Shown: positions 1 through 6,678 of the stretch, piece by piece
How positions within the stretch are numbered: position 1 is the stretch's first letter
Layout: every line of letters starts with the position of its first letter
Assembly: GCA_964608405.1 (NCBI GenBank)
Contig: CAZSNC010000013.1
Coordinates: 1 to 20,446 of the forward strand
From: GWB1-38-13 sp964608405
GTDB lineage: Bacteria; Patescibacteriota; Microgenomatia; UBA8517
DNA length: 20,446 nucleotides
Direction of reading: 5' to 3'
Made by a program: the position numbers and the translations under genes
The notes under the pieces: generated by a model
What the model saw: the letters and a program-made list of their open reading frames with translations, nothing else
Told to the model about the DNA's origin: nothing
Databases searched by the model: none

Positions 1-618
1 GGATTATTTTCTTTGTTCACACTAGTTATATTTGAAGTTCTAGGATTAACACAAATATATCTTTGTTGGTATAAGAAATATGGGTTTGTTAAACTACCCA
101 AAAAGGAAATCCTCAAGAAAATCCTGATAACTGGAGAAAACAAGAAAATTGAATTTAAAAAGAGTCTGCGTTGGGATTTTGAAAAGAATGAACTTAACAA
201 AGAACTTGAAAAGTCCGTTATTAAAACAATTGCTGGTTTTTTGAATTCGAATGGTGGAAACCTAATAATTGGAGTATCTGATAAAAAAGAAATAATTGGA
301 TTGGAAAAAGACTTTCAGACACTTCCGAAAAAAGACAGGGATGGGTTTGAAAATTATCTAACCCAGATTATCAGGGGAAATATCGGTTCATCAAGCATGA
401 GACTGATAAAAATAGAGTTTGAAGATTTTGAAAAAGGTACGATTTGCCATGTTAAGACAAAGTCTTCAGAAGATCCTGTCTATGTCAAATTTAATGGGAA
501 TGAAGAGTTCTTTGTAAGGGTTGGAAATTCTACAGCATCTCTATCTATTAGCGAATCGGTAAATTACATTAAAAATCATTGGAATGGCGTAAGTGAAGAA
601 AGCCAGAAATCAAAGTAG
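1..618 (+). CDS. AlbA_2 (Schlafen-type) domain protein with N-terminal membrane segment, 5' end cut by window
   Basis: The reading frame is open to the left edge, so the N-terminus is missing; the first in-window start is a TTG at 13. A hydrophobic stretch (LFTLVIFEVLGLTQIYLCW) is followed by a basic linker. From about residue 45 (counted from the TTG) there is an AlbA_2 / 'divergent AAA_4' domain: KKIEFKKSL, then IAGFLNSNGGNLIIGV and IIGLEKD, and near the end FFVRVGNSTASLS, the family's usual closing strand. These domains bind nucleic acid and occur in regulators, Schlafen-like nucleases and some defence proteins. No second catalytic domain is visible after it, so only the family is assigned. 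The membrane segment suggests the domain faces the cytoplasm from the membrane. It is the first cargo gene seen in the putative tRNA-Val-integrated element. The domain call is firm; its role is unknown. Confidence 0.75.
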   Translation, partial: GLFSLFTLVIFEVLGLTQIYLCWYKKYGFVKLPKKEILKKILITGENKKIEFKKSLRWDFEKNELNKELEKSVIKTIAGFLNSNGGNLIIGVSDKKEIIGLEKDFQTLPKKDRDGFENYLTQIIRGNIGSSSMRLIKIEFEDFEKGTICHVKTKSSEDPVYVKFNGNEEFFVRVGNSTASLSISESVNYIKNHWNGVSEESQKSK

Positions 619-749
619 GAAGTTGTGGTCATTTACCAATTCTCACCAGGAACTGACTGACCATATTGTACCAAAGGAATACTATGATCGCTATCCTCTG
701 GTGTTCTCGCATTACCATTTAGACCGAATAATTGTTAGAATAGGGATGA

Positions 750-974
750 ATGAAAAGCAAAGGAAAGCAATCACCGACAGAAGATTTACCGACAGTCAGA
801 GAAGTCTTGGACAAATTACTGACACCTGGATCTGCTCTGATCTACCCAGAAGAGAGGATTACTTTCAACAGCAAATTATCACCAGTAAAATCCCTGCAAG
901 TCAGAATCTGCTCAACTGAGGCTGATAATCAAAGAATATTGCATACATTACACAAGCGAGTTAGACAATTATGA
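750..974 (+). CDS. small hypothetical protein (74 aa), translationally coupled to the hydrolase
   Basis: A short ORF of no recognised family. A TAGGGA purine stretch lies 4-9 nt before the ATG as a possible ribosome binding site. Its TGA stop overlaps the ATG of the hydrolase in an ATGA arrangement (971-974), which is the best argument that it is translated. The protein is polar, with no membrane segment. A competing ORF in another frame covers 593-919 but has a GTG start inside the upstream gene and no coupling, so the 750 frame is preferred. It could also be the remnant of a longer cargo gene. Confidence 0.4.
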   Translation: MKSKGKQSPTEDLPTVREVLDKLLTPGSALIYPEERITFNSKLSPVKSLQVRICSTEADNQRILHTLHKRVRQL

Positions 975-1828
975 AAATCTTATTTGTAATATTACTGGTT
1001 GTTGTCATCGGTCTGATTGTTATATACCATCTTACTAAAATACAACGCAGGCAACTACCCAAAGACAAAGTCTACAATTTTGATGGCGCTCAAATGAGTT
1101 ATTCAGTAGTTGGCAGGGGAAAATCAGTCATATTGCTGCATGGATCAATGATAAGTGATCCTTGGAACGGATTTGAGAATGAATTATCAAAGTCATATCA
1201 AGTTTATTTACCTCATTTACCTGGATTTGGAGCATCTGACGCAGTAAATGGAAAGTTGAATAATACCGAGTTATTTTCTGAGTCACTTTGTGAGTTTGTA
1301 AAGGTTACTAAGTTGGCAAAAGCGCCTGTCATTGCGTTTTCTTTAGGAACTGTTGTTGCTGTAAAATCCGCTTCTGGAGGTTGCTTAGAAGGCAAGTTGG
1401 TGCTGGTAGGTATGCCTGCGAAAGTTGATAGCGAAAAGCTAAAACAGGCATCACTCATTCCTGTTTGGTTCAGACGAATCATTGTTTCAACATTTTGGGG
1501 TAGAGATAAAATACTGATTCCAGTTTTACGAGATATTATTGGTGTTGCAGACAAAAAGAGAGATAACGAATTACTTGAGGGTTTGGCTGTAACTGACACT
1601 CGATCTCTGGTGGATCTTGATGTTTACAAAGAAATCGAGTTGAAAATGTCTGACTTGGTTCCAAAACTCAAGAATGAAACATTTTATGTTTACGGAGAGA
1701 AAGATAAACTTATTGACTCAACGAGAGAGTTGGCTAGGAATCCAATATTCATTGAAGGTGCTGACCATAATGTGTTTAGATCTCAACCAGGTAAGATGCT
1801 GAAAGCACTCAAGACAATTCTTCAGTAA
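971..1828 (+). CDS. membrane-anchored alpha/beta-fold hydrolase
   Basis: A 285-aa protein starting with one transmembrane helix (about residues 2-20), followed by an alpha/beta hydrolase fold. The oxyanion-hole strand is VILLHGS (residues 53-59). The nucleophile elbow is AFSLG with Ser124, and the likely triad partners are Asp245 in YGEKDKLID and His266 in GADHNVF. The substrate cannot be read from the sequence; esterase, lipase or peptidase activity are all possible. With an N-terminal anchor it probably works at the membrane. It overlaps the stop of the preceding small ORF by 4 nt and shares strand with the recombinase, so it is read as element cargo. Family confident, substrate unknown. 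Confidence 0.82.
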   Translation: MKILFVILLVVVIGLIVIYHLTKIQRRQLPKDKVYNFDGAQMSYSVVGRGKSVILLHGSMISDPWNGFENELSKSYQVYLPHLPGFGASDAVNGKLNNTELFSESLCEFVKVTKLAKAPVIAFSLGTVVAVKSASGGCLEGKLVLVGMPAKVDSEKLKQASLIPVWFRRIIVSTFWGRDKILIPVLRDIIGVADKKRDNELLEGLAVTDTRSLVDLDVYKEIELKMSDLVPKLKNETFYVYGEKDKLIDSTRELARNPIFIEGADHNVFRSQPGKMLKALKTILQ

Positions 1829-1882
1829 TGATTGCTTCATGTAAATCCCCATCTGATCTTCCTATTTGCTGTTAGTTCCAGG

Positions 1883-1888
1883 TATAAT
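1883..1888 (+). promoter_or_regulatory. possible -10 box before the HTH-like gene
   Basis: A perfect TATAAT lies about 45-50 nt upstream of the next CDS. The best -35 at 18 bp, TTCCTA, is weak (3/6). The leader also contains the inverted repeat TGGAA-aca-TTCCA at 1920-1932, immediately before the GTG/ATG start, which could be an operator or a small hairpin over the start. Confidence 0.35.
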
Positions 1889-1932
1889 GGTTATGTTGTA
1901 GGTTTCAAGGCTATTTTCTTGGAAACATTCCA

Positions 1933-2616
1933 GTGACTATGCAAAAAACAGACGATAAAACGAGATATGCAGTCAAAGGCAACTCAATCATCCATGCAGG
2001 GTATGAAACAGGTATCCATGCGCTACCTGGCGTAGTCAAAGACAAACTTGACCAATACCTCAAATGCAAATACTCGCCAGCCAGGATATTATCCCAACTT
2101 TCCCAAGAGTTTCCTAACACTTCATTACCCAGTCGATCAGCTCTATACAACTATCGAAAGAGATACTTCGAGCAATCAATCGTATCTGCGACACCTGTCG
2201 CAAAAATTGAGGAAGTCTTTGACGCTGACAAGATCAACCTAAAATCTCTTGTTGTGAACAATGTCAAACGCTTTGTAGCGGTTGATCTACCAGAGCTTAG
2301 AGAAAGATGGTACAACGCCATGCAATACGATCAGGGTAAAACTCAGTTCTCAAAAGAAACAAGAGAAGCAGCCAGACTGTATATTGAAGCGGTCAAAGTT
2401 AGCATGGATATTATGCCCAAACTAAACATTACTGTGGAACTTATTGAAAACAAACCGCCTATTGAGTCTGAGAAAACAGAAGCCCAGAAAATGGATGTTT
2501 ACGATAGACTGGCCAGAATAATCAATAAGCGAGTCGGGGGTATGATTCGTGCAGGTATACCAATTACTGGCGAAACTCTTAGACCAAATTACATGCATCC
2601 CTCACCCAACTCATAG
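1933..2616 (+). CDS. hypothetical protein with helix-turn-helix-like N-terminal region
   Basis: A 227-aa soluble protein beginning at GTG 1933 or, two codons later, ATG 1939. Residues about 35-75 (LDQYLKCKYSPARILSQL, then LPSRSALYNYRKRYF) read like a helix-turn-helix of the kind found in resolvase C-termini or small terminase subunits. A helical central part (about 100-160) contains ETREAARLYIEAVKVSM, followed by a charged C-terminal part with VYDRLARIINKRV. No catalytic motif is visible. It stands just before the recombinase, on the same strand with an 83-nt gap, so it may be a regulator or accessory DNA-binding protein of the element. A phage small-terminase relative is an alternative. Coding status is clear, function is not. 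Confidence 0.6.
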   Translation: MTMQKTDDKTRYAVKGNSIIHAGYETGIHALPGVVKDKLDQYLKCKYSPARILSQLSQEFPNTSLPSRSALYNYRKRYFEQSIVSATPVAKIEEVFDADKINLKSLVVNNVKRFVAVDLPELRERWYNAMQYDQGKTQFSKETREAARLYIEAVKVSMDIMPKLNITVELIENKPPIESEKTEAQKMDVYDRLARIINKRVGGMIRAGIPITGETLRPNYMHPSPNS

Positions 2617-2660
2617 CAAACTCTCGTCGAAAATAGTAAAATATACTAAATAAAGAGATG

Positions 2661-2690
2661 TTACCAGGAACTTAGTATTACTGGTATTTA
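2661..2690 (+). promoter_or_regulatory. candidate recombinase promoter with inverted repeat
   Basis: TTACCA (2661-2666) and TATTTA (2685-2690) are 18 bp apart, and the -10 ends about 10 nt before the recombinase ATG. The inverted repeat TACCAG (2662-2667) / CTGGTA (2681-2686) overlaps both boxes, so a bound repressor would cover the promoter. The boxes are weak matches. Confidence 0.35.
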
Positions 2691-2699
2691 GTTCAGACT

Positions 2700-4550
2700 A
2701 TGGAAGGAAATCAGGAAGTCACCAGAAGGTTAGCTTATTACATTCGGGTATCTACAGATGACCAGGCTGACAAGTTTGGCATCCCAGCTCAGAGAGAGGC
2801 TGTTGAAGCAATTCTAAAAACAAAAGGTAGGTTGAAAGACGGACAACCTGCTGTAATTTTTGCAGGGGAAAATTATGTCTACATTGACGATATTAGCGGA
2901 ACCTCCAAACTGGATGAACGCCCTGGCTTTGCCAAGCTCAAAGAAGATTATCTGTTGGCTCCCAAAGGTCAGAAGCCATTTGATACAGTGGCGGTATTCA
3001 AGATTGACCGCTTTGCCAGAAAGTTACGCATCCTCATGGATGTGGTTGATTTCTTTGAGGAAAATGGAATTGAGTTTATTTCAGCCACAGAATCCATTGA
3101 CACCAGCACTCCATTCGGCAGAGCCATGCTTGGGATTATGGGGGTAATAGCCGAACTTGAGAGAGAAAACATTTTACAGAGAACTAAACTTGGTCGTGAA
3201 CAAGCTAATCAGCTTGGCGTGTATATGGGTGCAAATGCTCGTTATGGCTATGCAAAAGACAAAGATGGTAAGTTAGTTATGTTCGAGGAAGAAGCCGAAA
3301 CAGTCAGAAAGATATTTGACTGGTTTGCGGTAGGAGGACTTACACCTCAGAAAATTGCTGATACCTTGACTGAACAACAAATACTCAGTCCTGACGCTTC
3401 GGCAGTCCACTTTGGAAAACGCAAAGGAGGAACCCGAAAGACTAACCCATTGAGTTTTTGGAGAATGGAAATGGTGCGGTCAATTCTGTCTGACGAGATT
3501 TACATCGGTACGCTTTACCACAGTAAATCAAAGAAAGGTAAACCACTACCAAAGTCCGAATGGAAAGTTTCACCTCACAAGCACGAACCAATTATTCCCA
3601 GACAACTATTTGAGTTTGTGCAGAAACGGTTATCAGATATTTCCAACCGAAAAACAGTCACCAGAATCACAGACAAAGGCCATGTGTATTTGCTATCAGG
3701 TTTACTCAAATGCGACACCTGTCGCAAATTAGGAGCAACTAAGGATTCAGAAATGTCATGGACTGGTGGCAAGGACTTGATAGACAGAACCACAAGACGA
3801 TATTCCTACCATTACCAGTGCAACCGCAAGAACAGGAAGAAATATACAACAGTCTGCCCAGTAGTACCCATTCCAGCCGAGGGAATTGAGAAGTATGTTG
3901 TCGAGTTTGTCAGAAGATTACTGAATAATCCACAGGCAACTTTTGAGTACCAGAAAAGCCTTGATTCATCCAAGCTGAACATCAGCCGACTGATGAAACA
4001 AAGAAAGACTTACCAGGGTTTATTAGATTCACTACCCCAGAGAAAAGCTAATATCCTGAAACAGCACGAATTAGGAGCCTTTGACAATTTGGAGCTGCAA
4101 AGGCGATTGGATGAGCTGAAAGGTACAGAGGCAAAGTGTACCCAGGAAATTGACAAGATTGACTTCGAGATGAGCAAGGAATCACTGTCAAAAGGCTATG
4201 GAGCCAGTCTTGAGCTTTACGCCAAGAAGTATGGCAAGACGATTGACAGGTTATTCACAGAAGCAGAGAAGAATAATGAGGCAAGAAAGGAATTACACGA
4301 GCTTCTGACGATGCTTATTGATCGAATTACTGTCTATGCCAGACCAAGGTCAAACAGAGATAGTATTGCAGGAAAGAAGAAGTCAGATCAATTGATACCA
4401 GACAGAGTGGATATTCAGTTGAACTTCCCCCAGAACTTGCTGCAAGAACTAATTACGCAGAAGTTCGGGGCGAGAAACGCTAATTTGTGGACGCTGAGGG
4501 GCTCGAACCCCCGACCTCTTTCACGTCAAGAAAGCGCTCTAGCCAACTGA
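2700..4550 (+). CDS. large serine recombinase (integrase/resolvase family)
   Basis: A 616-aa site-specific recombinase. Residues 9-165 are the serine resolvase catalytic domain: nucleophile Ser18 in YIRVSTDDQ, KIDRFARKLR (101-110) with the active-site arginines, and the EFISATESIDTSTPFGRAM region. The recombinase domain follows (about 180-300). Then comes a zinc ribbon with Cys338, Cys341, Cys374 and Cys386, and a coiled coil (about 425-505) as in large serine integrases. Such enzymes integrate and excise elements between short att sites through a 5'-phosphoserine intermediate. The last 20 residues (597-616, from WTLRGSNPRP to the stop) are encoded antisense inside tRNA-Val, as expected if the element sits in that tRNA. 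The true C-terminus in the excised form may differ. Confidence 0.93.
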   Translation: MEGNQEVTRRLAYYIRVSTDDQADKFGIPAQREAVEAILKTKGRLKDGQPAVIFAGENYVYIDDISGTSKLDERPGFAKLKEDYLLAPKGQKPFDTVAVFKIDRFARKLRILMDVVDFFEENGIEFISATESIDTSTPFGRAMLGIMGVIAELERENILQRTKLGREQANQLGVYMGANARYGYAKDKDGKLVMFEEEAETVRKIFDWFAVGGLTPQKIADTLTEQQILSPDASAVHFGKRKGGTRKTNPLSFWRMEMVRSILSDEIYIGTLYHSKSKKGKPLPKSEWKVSPHKHEPIIPRQLFEFVQKRLSDISNRKTVTRITDKGHVYLLSGLLKCDTCRKLGATKDSEMSWTGGKDLIDRTTRRYSYHYQCNRKNRKKYTTVCPVVPIPAEGIEKYVVEFVRRLLNNPQATFEYQKSLDSSKLNISRLMKQRKTYQGLLDSLPQRKANILKQHELGAFDNLELQRRLDELKGTEAKCTQEIDKIDFEMSKESLSKGYGASLELYAKKYGKTIDRLFTEAEKNNEARKELHELLTMLIDRITVYARPRSNRDSIAGKKKSDQLIPDRVDIQLNFPQNLLQELITQKFGARNANLWTLRGSNPRPLSRQESALAN

Positions 4551-4561
4551 GCTAAGCGTCC
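4488..4561 (-). tRNA. tRNA-Val (anticodon GAC)
   Basis: A 74-nt cloverleaf on -. The acceptor is GGACGCU/AGCGUCC (7 bp), the D-arm GCUC...GAGC, the anticodon stem CUUUC/GAAAG with loop UUGACGU (anticodon GAC, codon GUC), and the T-arm GGGGGUUCGAGCCCC. The discriminator is A and CCA is not encoded. Its 3' end borders the serine recombinase, whose ORF reads antisense through 63 nt of the gene. It is therefore the likely attachment site of the element to its left. Confidence 0.95.
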
Positions 4562-4957
4562 GATCAATTGATTTTACAAAAATAGATTGATTTATACAAT
4601 ATTATGGATAGAATTGACAAAATGTTAAACGCTATAATATTGAACTTTAGGTTTTACTATATTGTTAAAGTTGTGGTAAGTTTTTCGAACACCTGAAGAG
4701 CGTATATTTCTTGCCTTAAAGATTTTCATTATTTACCAAATAAATTAATTGAAAATTTACATTGATTGAGTTTATTTAAATAAATCTCCCCGTTCTTCAA
4801 CTACCCTTTCCAGGTGGGAATTTTTCTTGTTTTTACCTTACACTTCAAACCTTAAGGATGCACCTGAGCGAGGTCTCATTCTCCGTGCAATTCACCCACG
4901 TCATCTCGTTTTCTGTTTGATTATTTTTAAAAAACCGCTTAAACAGAAACTTATTAA
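4562..4957. other. gene-free AT-rich stretch with an inverted repeat
   Basis: Beyond the tRNA-Val promoter no convincing gene is seen here. The inverted repeat TTTCTGTTT (4910-4918) / AAACAGAAA (4941-4949) has a 22-nt loop and lies just past the stop of the 4958-5308 gene, so it may be its weak transcription end. A less AT-rich island (about 4790-4910) carries only very short ORFs and may be the remnant of a lost gene. Confidence 0.4.
4591..4620 (-). promoter_or_regulatory. candidate promoter of tRNA-Val
   Basis: Read on -: TTGTCA (4615-4620), an 18-bp spacer, then TATAAA (4591-4596). The expected start is near 4584, about 23 nt before the mature tRNA 5' end. Confidence 0.5.
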
Positions 4958-5308
4958 CTATCTTTTTTTTTGAATAACAAGATCCTTTGGCAATAAAATG
5001 AGCGGGTGGGGTAAACCAGTATATTCTTCACCCAAATACATGCCATCATATTTACCAGGTTTGCCTCCAACGAGGTGGCAAATTCTATGAGTCGGAAATA
5101 CTGCAAAACCCCGTAGTAGATCTGATGAAACTTCATAATCGCCTTCATTTAATTCCTCGTATAATATTGAACCACCTTCTTCTTCTCTTTCGAATTCAAC
5201 TAGTTCAGGATCCTTTTCTTTTGCATTCCATACGACAAACCCATGGCGTCTTGAAGAGCTATCATATAATTCCTCTGGGGTTTGACCGATATTATCTTCC
5301 TCACTCAT
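4958..5308 (-). CDS. hypothetical protein (116 aa)
   Basis: A soluble, acidic protein with no membrane segment and no family I recognise. The N-terminus is acidic (SEEDNIGQTPEELYD). A middle part (VVWNAKEKDPELVEFEREEE) is followed by a more hydrophobic C-terminal half with FPTHRICHLVGGKPG and GLPHPLILLPKDL. There is no Shine-Dalgarno before the ATG, but AT-rich -10-like sequence precedes it. The last codons run through nine adenines, a place where sequencing errors or slippage could alter the C-terminus. It stands alone in the sparse junction next to tRNA-Val. Amino-acid composition looks like a real protein. Confidence 0.55.
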   Translation of the reverse strand: MSEEDNIGQTPEELYDSSSRRHGFVVWNAKEKDPELVEFEREEEGGSILYEELNEGDYEVSSDLLRGFAVFPTHRICHLVGGKPGKYDGMYLGEEYTGLPHPLILLPKDLVIQKKR

Positions 5309-5505
5309 ATTCGTACAAATTGTATATATACTATATCATTTATTTTGCATTAAGACCATCTCAAGATTTATAGTTCACCGCATATTAGGTTTGTGTATTT
5401 GAGGCAATTTACAACTTTTCCCACCTATTTTTTTTCGACAAAATAATATTTACAAAATTCCAAGCTCTTGGATTAACGATGAAAAGCGTGTTGTACTCAT
5501 GATTT
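5309..5505. other. AT-rich intergenic stretch, no gene seen
   Basis: No ORF or structured RNA is convincing here. A short palindrome CCAAGAGCTTGG on - (around 5460-5471) followed by AATTTTG lies downstream of the tRNA-like remnant and could be a weak terminator of it. Confidence 0.35.
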
Positions 5506-5549
5506 TTTTTCACACTATGAAACGTCCTATCCAACTGAGTCAACTGTCC
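5506..5549 (-). pseudogene. decayed tRNA-Val-like 5' half
   Basis: Read on -, this segment aligns with the first 44 nt of the tRNA-Val at 4488-4561. Shared blocks are GGAC, CTCAGTTGG, TAG and an anticodon-arm-like TTTC-(7-nt loop)-GAAA. Differences are mostly swapped pairs (AGCTC to GACTC, GAGC to GGAC) that break the D-stem. The loop would read AGU after a U33-like base. Nothing after the anticodon arm resembles a T-arm or the 3' acceptor strand. So it is not a working tRNA. It may be a scar of a past tRNA-targeted insertion, or a tRNA-like RNA, because a good promoter precedes it. Confidence 0.45.
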
Positions 5550-5566
5550 TTATTCGTATATACACG

Positions 5567-5596
5567 ATTATATACAAAATTGCGGTATTTTTTAAA
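5567..5596 (-). promoter_or_regulatory. candidate promoter facing the tRNA-like remnant
   Basis: On -: TTTAAA (5591-5596), an 18-bp spacer, then TATAAT (5567-5572). A start near 5560 would begin about 11 nt before the tRNA-like segment. Confidence 0.4.
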
Positions 5597-5612
5597 CTGT
5601 GAAATGGACGAC

Positions 5613-5786
5613 TTATGGTAACGGTCCAAAACCGGGTGGCAGTACTACATATATATCCCTTTCAGACTGTTCTGCAGCTTTTCTCTCTTTTTCTTCCCTT
5701 GATTGTTTAATTTCTTCAATTACCTTTCCCATAACGAACTCAAATTCGCTGGGATTACTATCGTGTTTTTTAGGTTCTTTTTCCAT
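5613..5786 (-). CDS. small hypothetical protein (57 aa)
   Basis: An uninterrupted 57-codon ORF starting MEKEPKKHDSNPSEFEF, with a charged helix (EEIKQSREEKERKAAEQ) and ending VVLPPGFGPLP. A GGGGGTG purine block lies about 8-9 nt before the ATG as a possible ribosome binding site, better than most genes here have. A terminator-like hairpin with a competing upstream pairing lies in the leader (5815-5891), which argues for regulated transcription into this ORF. No family is recognised. The + strand ORF over the same bases lacks start signals and reads as a shadow. Confidence 0.55.
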   Translation of the reverse strand: MEKEPKKHDSNPSEFEFVMGKVIEEIKQSREEKERKAAEQSERDIYVVLPPGFGPLP

Positions 5787-5814
5787 TCTTTTACACCCCC
5801 TTTTTAAAACGAAA

Positions 5815-5891
5815 AAACCTCTCGTGATGAGAGGTTTACCTTTTTTTATTTTGCTTTTTTGTGAAATTACATATCTATATCTCTCATCACG
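5815..5891 (-). promoter_or_regulatory. attenuator-like leader: terminator hairpin with competing antiterminator
   Basis: On -, a perfect 9-bp hairpin AAACCTCTC-(5 nt)-GAGAGGTTT (5815-5837) is followed by TTTCGTTTT, an intrinsic terminator just upstream of the 57-aa ORF. Upstream in the same transcript, CGTGATGAGAG (- strand of 5881-5891) is perfectly complementary over 11 nt to CTCTCATCACG (- strand of 5823-5833), which covers the hairpin's left arm and loop. The two pairings exclude each other, as in an attenuator or riboswitch expression platform. A further 6-bp hairpin, ATCCTC/GGGGAT, lies just upstream. No known riboswitch class is recognised. The hairpin can also act on + and terminate the DUF5660-like transcript. 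Confidence 0.5.
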
Positions 5892-5969
5892 TTAAGCTAT
5901 CCCCGTAAAGAGGATGTCGGTAATGAGAATATGAAATATGTTTTCCATTGAATTTACGAAAATATTAAA

Positions 5970-6605
5970 TTAGCCGGCCGATCTTGTCAAATAATGGTCC
6001 GCCGAAAGCAGAAACTTGCTTCCGTGCTTTTTGTACTTTGCCCAGTAATTTTTCTTTTCTGCTCTTTTGTTTGCAGTACCCATCCAGAGAGTTGCGTCTT
6101 CAATTTTTCCTCTGAATGAGCGGATGAAATTAATGATATTTTCAAAAAAGAAAAGATGGTACACGCCAGGTTCGGCCGTTACCTGCATTGAAGCAATTTG
6201 CACTTCACTTGACAAGTTCTGTGTTGATTTGGCAAGCATAATAACCTCATCTGTCAGGCTTTTTAACTGCATTTTTAACTCATTGGTTCTTTTTTGGACC
6301 AACATTCTCTCATCATGGTGAAGATTTCGTTCCAACGAAAGCTGCATTTTCAGTTTGTTTTCCTCGGCACTTCTCTCCTTAGCTTTTGGGTTGAATTCAA
6401 CATGAGATCCAGGAAAAAGTTCTCCTGAATTAGCGGTTTTCTGAGGTCCAAAAAGCTGGTCCATAAAATCACCTGGTATTTTGGATAGAAGATCTTGGCT
6501 CAAAGATGTGGCGGTAGAGCCACCAAGGTCTTTAAATGCTTCTACAATGTTATTTGCACTCTGACCTTTATTTTTACCCTGCCCCTTGTTGTATTGAGTT
6601 TTCAT
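5970..6605 (-). CDS. DUF5660-like conserved protein
   Basis: A 211-aa basic, soluble protein. The N-terminal 20 residues are low-complexity (KGQGKNKGQ). Residues 80-140 are a long charged helix likely to form a coiled coil, and residues 148-165 (VYHLFFFENIINFIRSFR) are aromatic. The C-terminus is a conserved-looking basic block, ATLWMGTANKRAEKKNYWAKYKK. The layout matches my memory of DUF5660, a family of unknown role from CPR bacteria; this is recognition by eye. AGGA lies very close to the ATG and TATTAT ends 5 nt before it, so translation may be leaderless. It lies 73 nt downstream of the trigger factor gene on the same strand. Confidence 0.6.
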   Translation of the reverse strand: MKTQYNKGQGKNKGQSANNIVEAFKDLGGSTATSLSQDLLSKIPGDFMDQLFGPQKTANSGELFPGSHVEFNPKAKERSAEENKLKMQLSLERNLHHDERMLVQKRTNELKMQLKSLTDEVIMLAKSTQNLSSEVQIASMQVTAEPGVYHLFFFENIINFIRSFRGKIEDATLWMGTANKRAEKKNYWAKYKKHGSKFLLSADHYLTRSAG

Positions 6606-6678
6606 ATCCTATAATAAATCTATTGGATAGGCAATTCTACAACAAAACAACTAAAAAATCAATTAATCTATACTGAAA

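Noticed and set aside
593..919. 108-aa + strand ORF after the AlbA_2 gene
   Set aside because: Its GTG start lies inside the upstream gene with no ribosome binding site, and the overlapping 750-974 frame has better evidence (ATGA coupling to the hydrolase).
4614..4638. TTGACA and TATAAT on + near 4614-4638
   Set aside because: Both boxes are perfect, but the spacer is only 13 bp and no + strand gene follows; the - strand promoter for tRNA-Val uses overlapping bases with a normal spacer.
4790..4915. Less AT-rich stretch suspected to be a CRISPR or gene remnant
   Set aside because: No repeat unit recurs, and every frame is broken within about 20 codons; nothing could be assigned.
5599..5895. 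98-aa hydrophobic + strand ORF
   Set aside because: It is antisense to the 57-aa ORF and the attenuator hairpin, and has no start signals; its hydrophobic look comes from reading the opposite strand of a charged helix.
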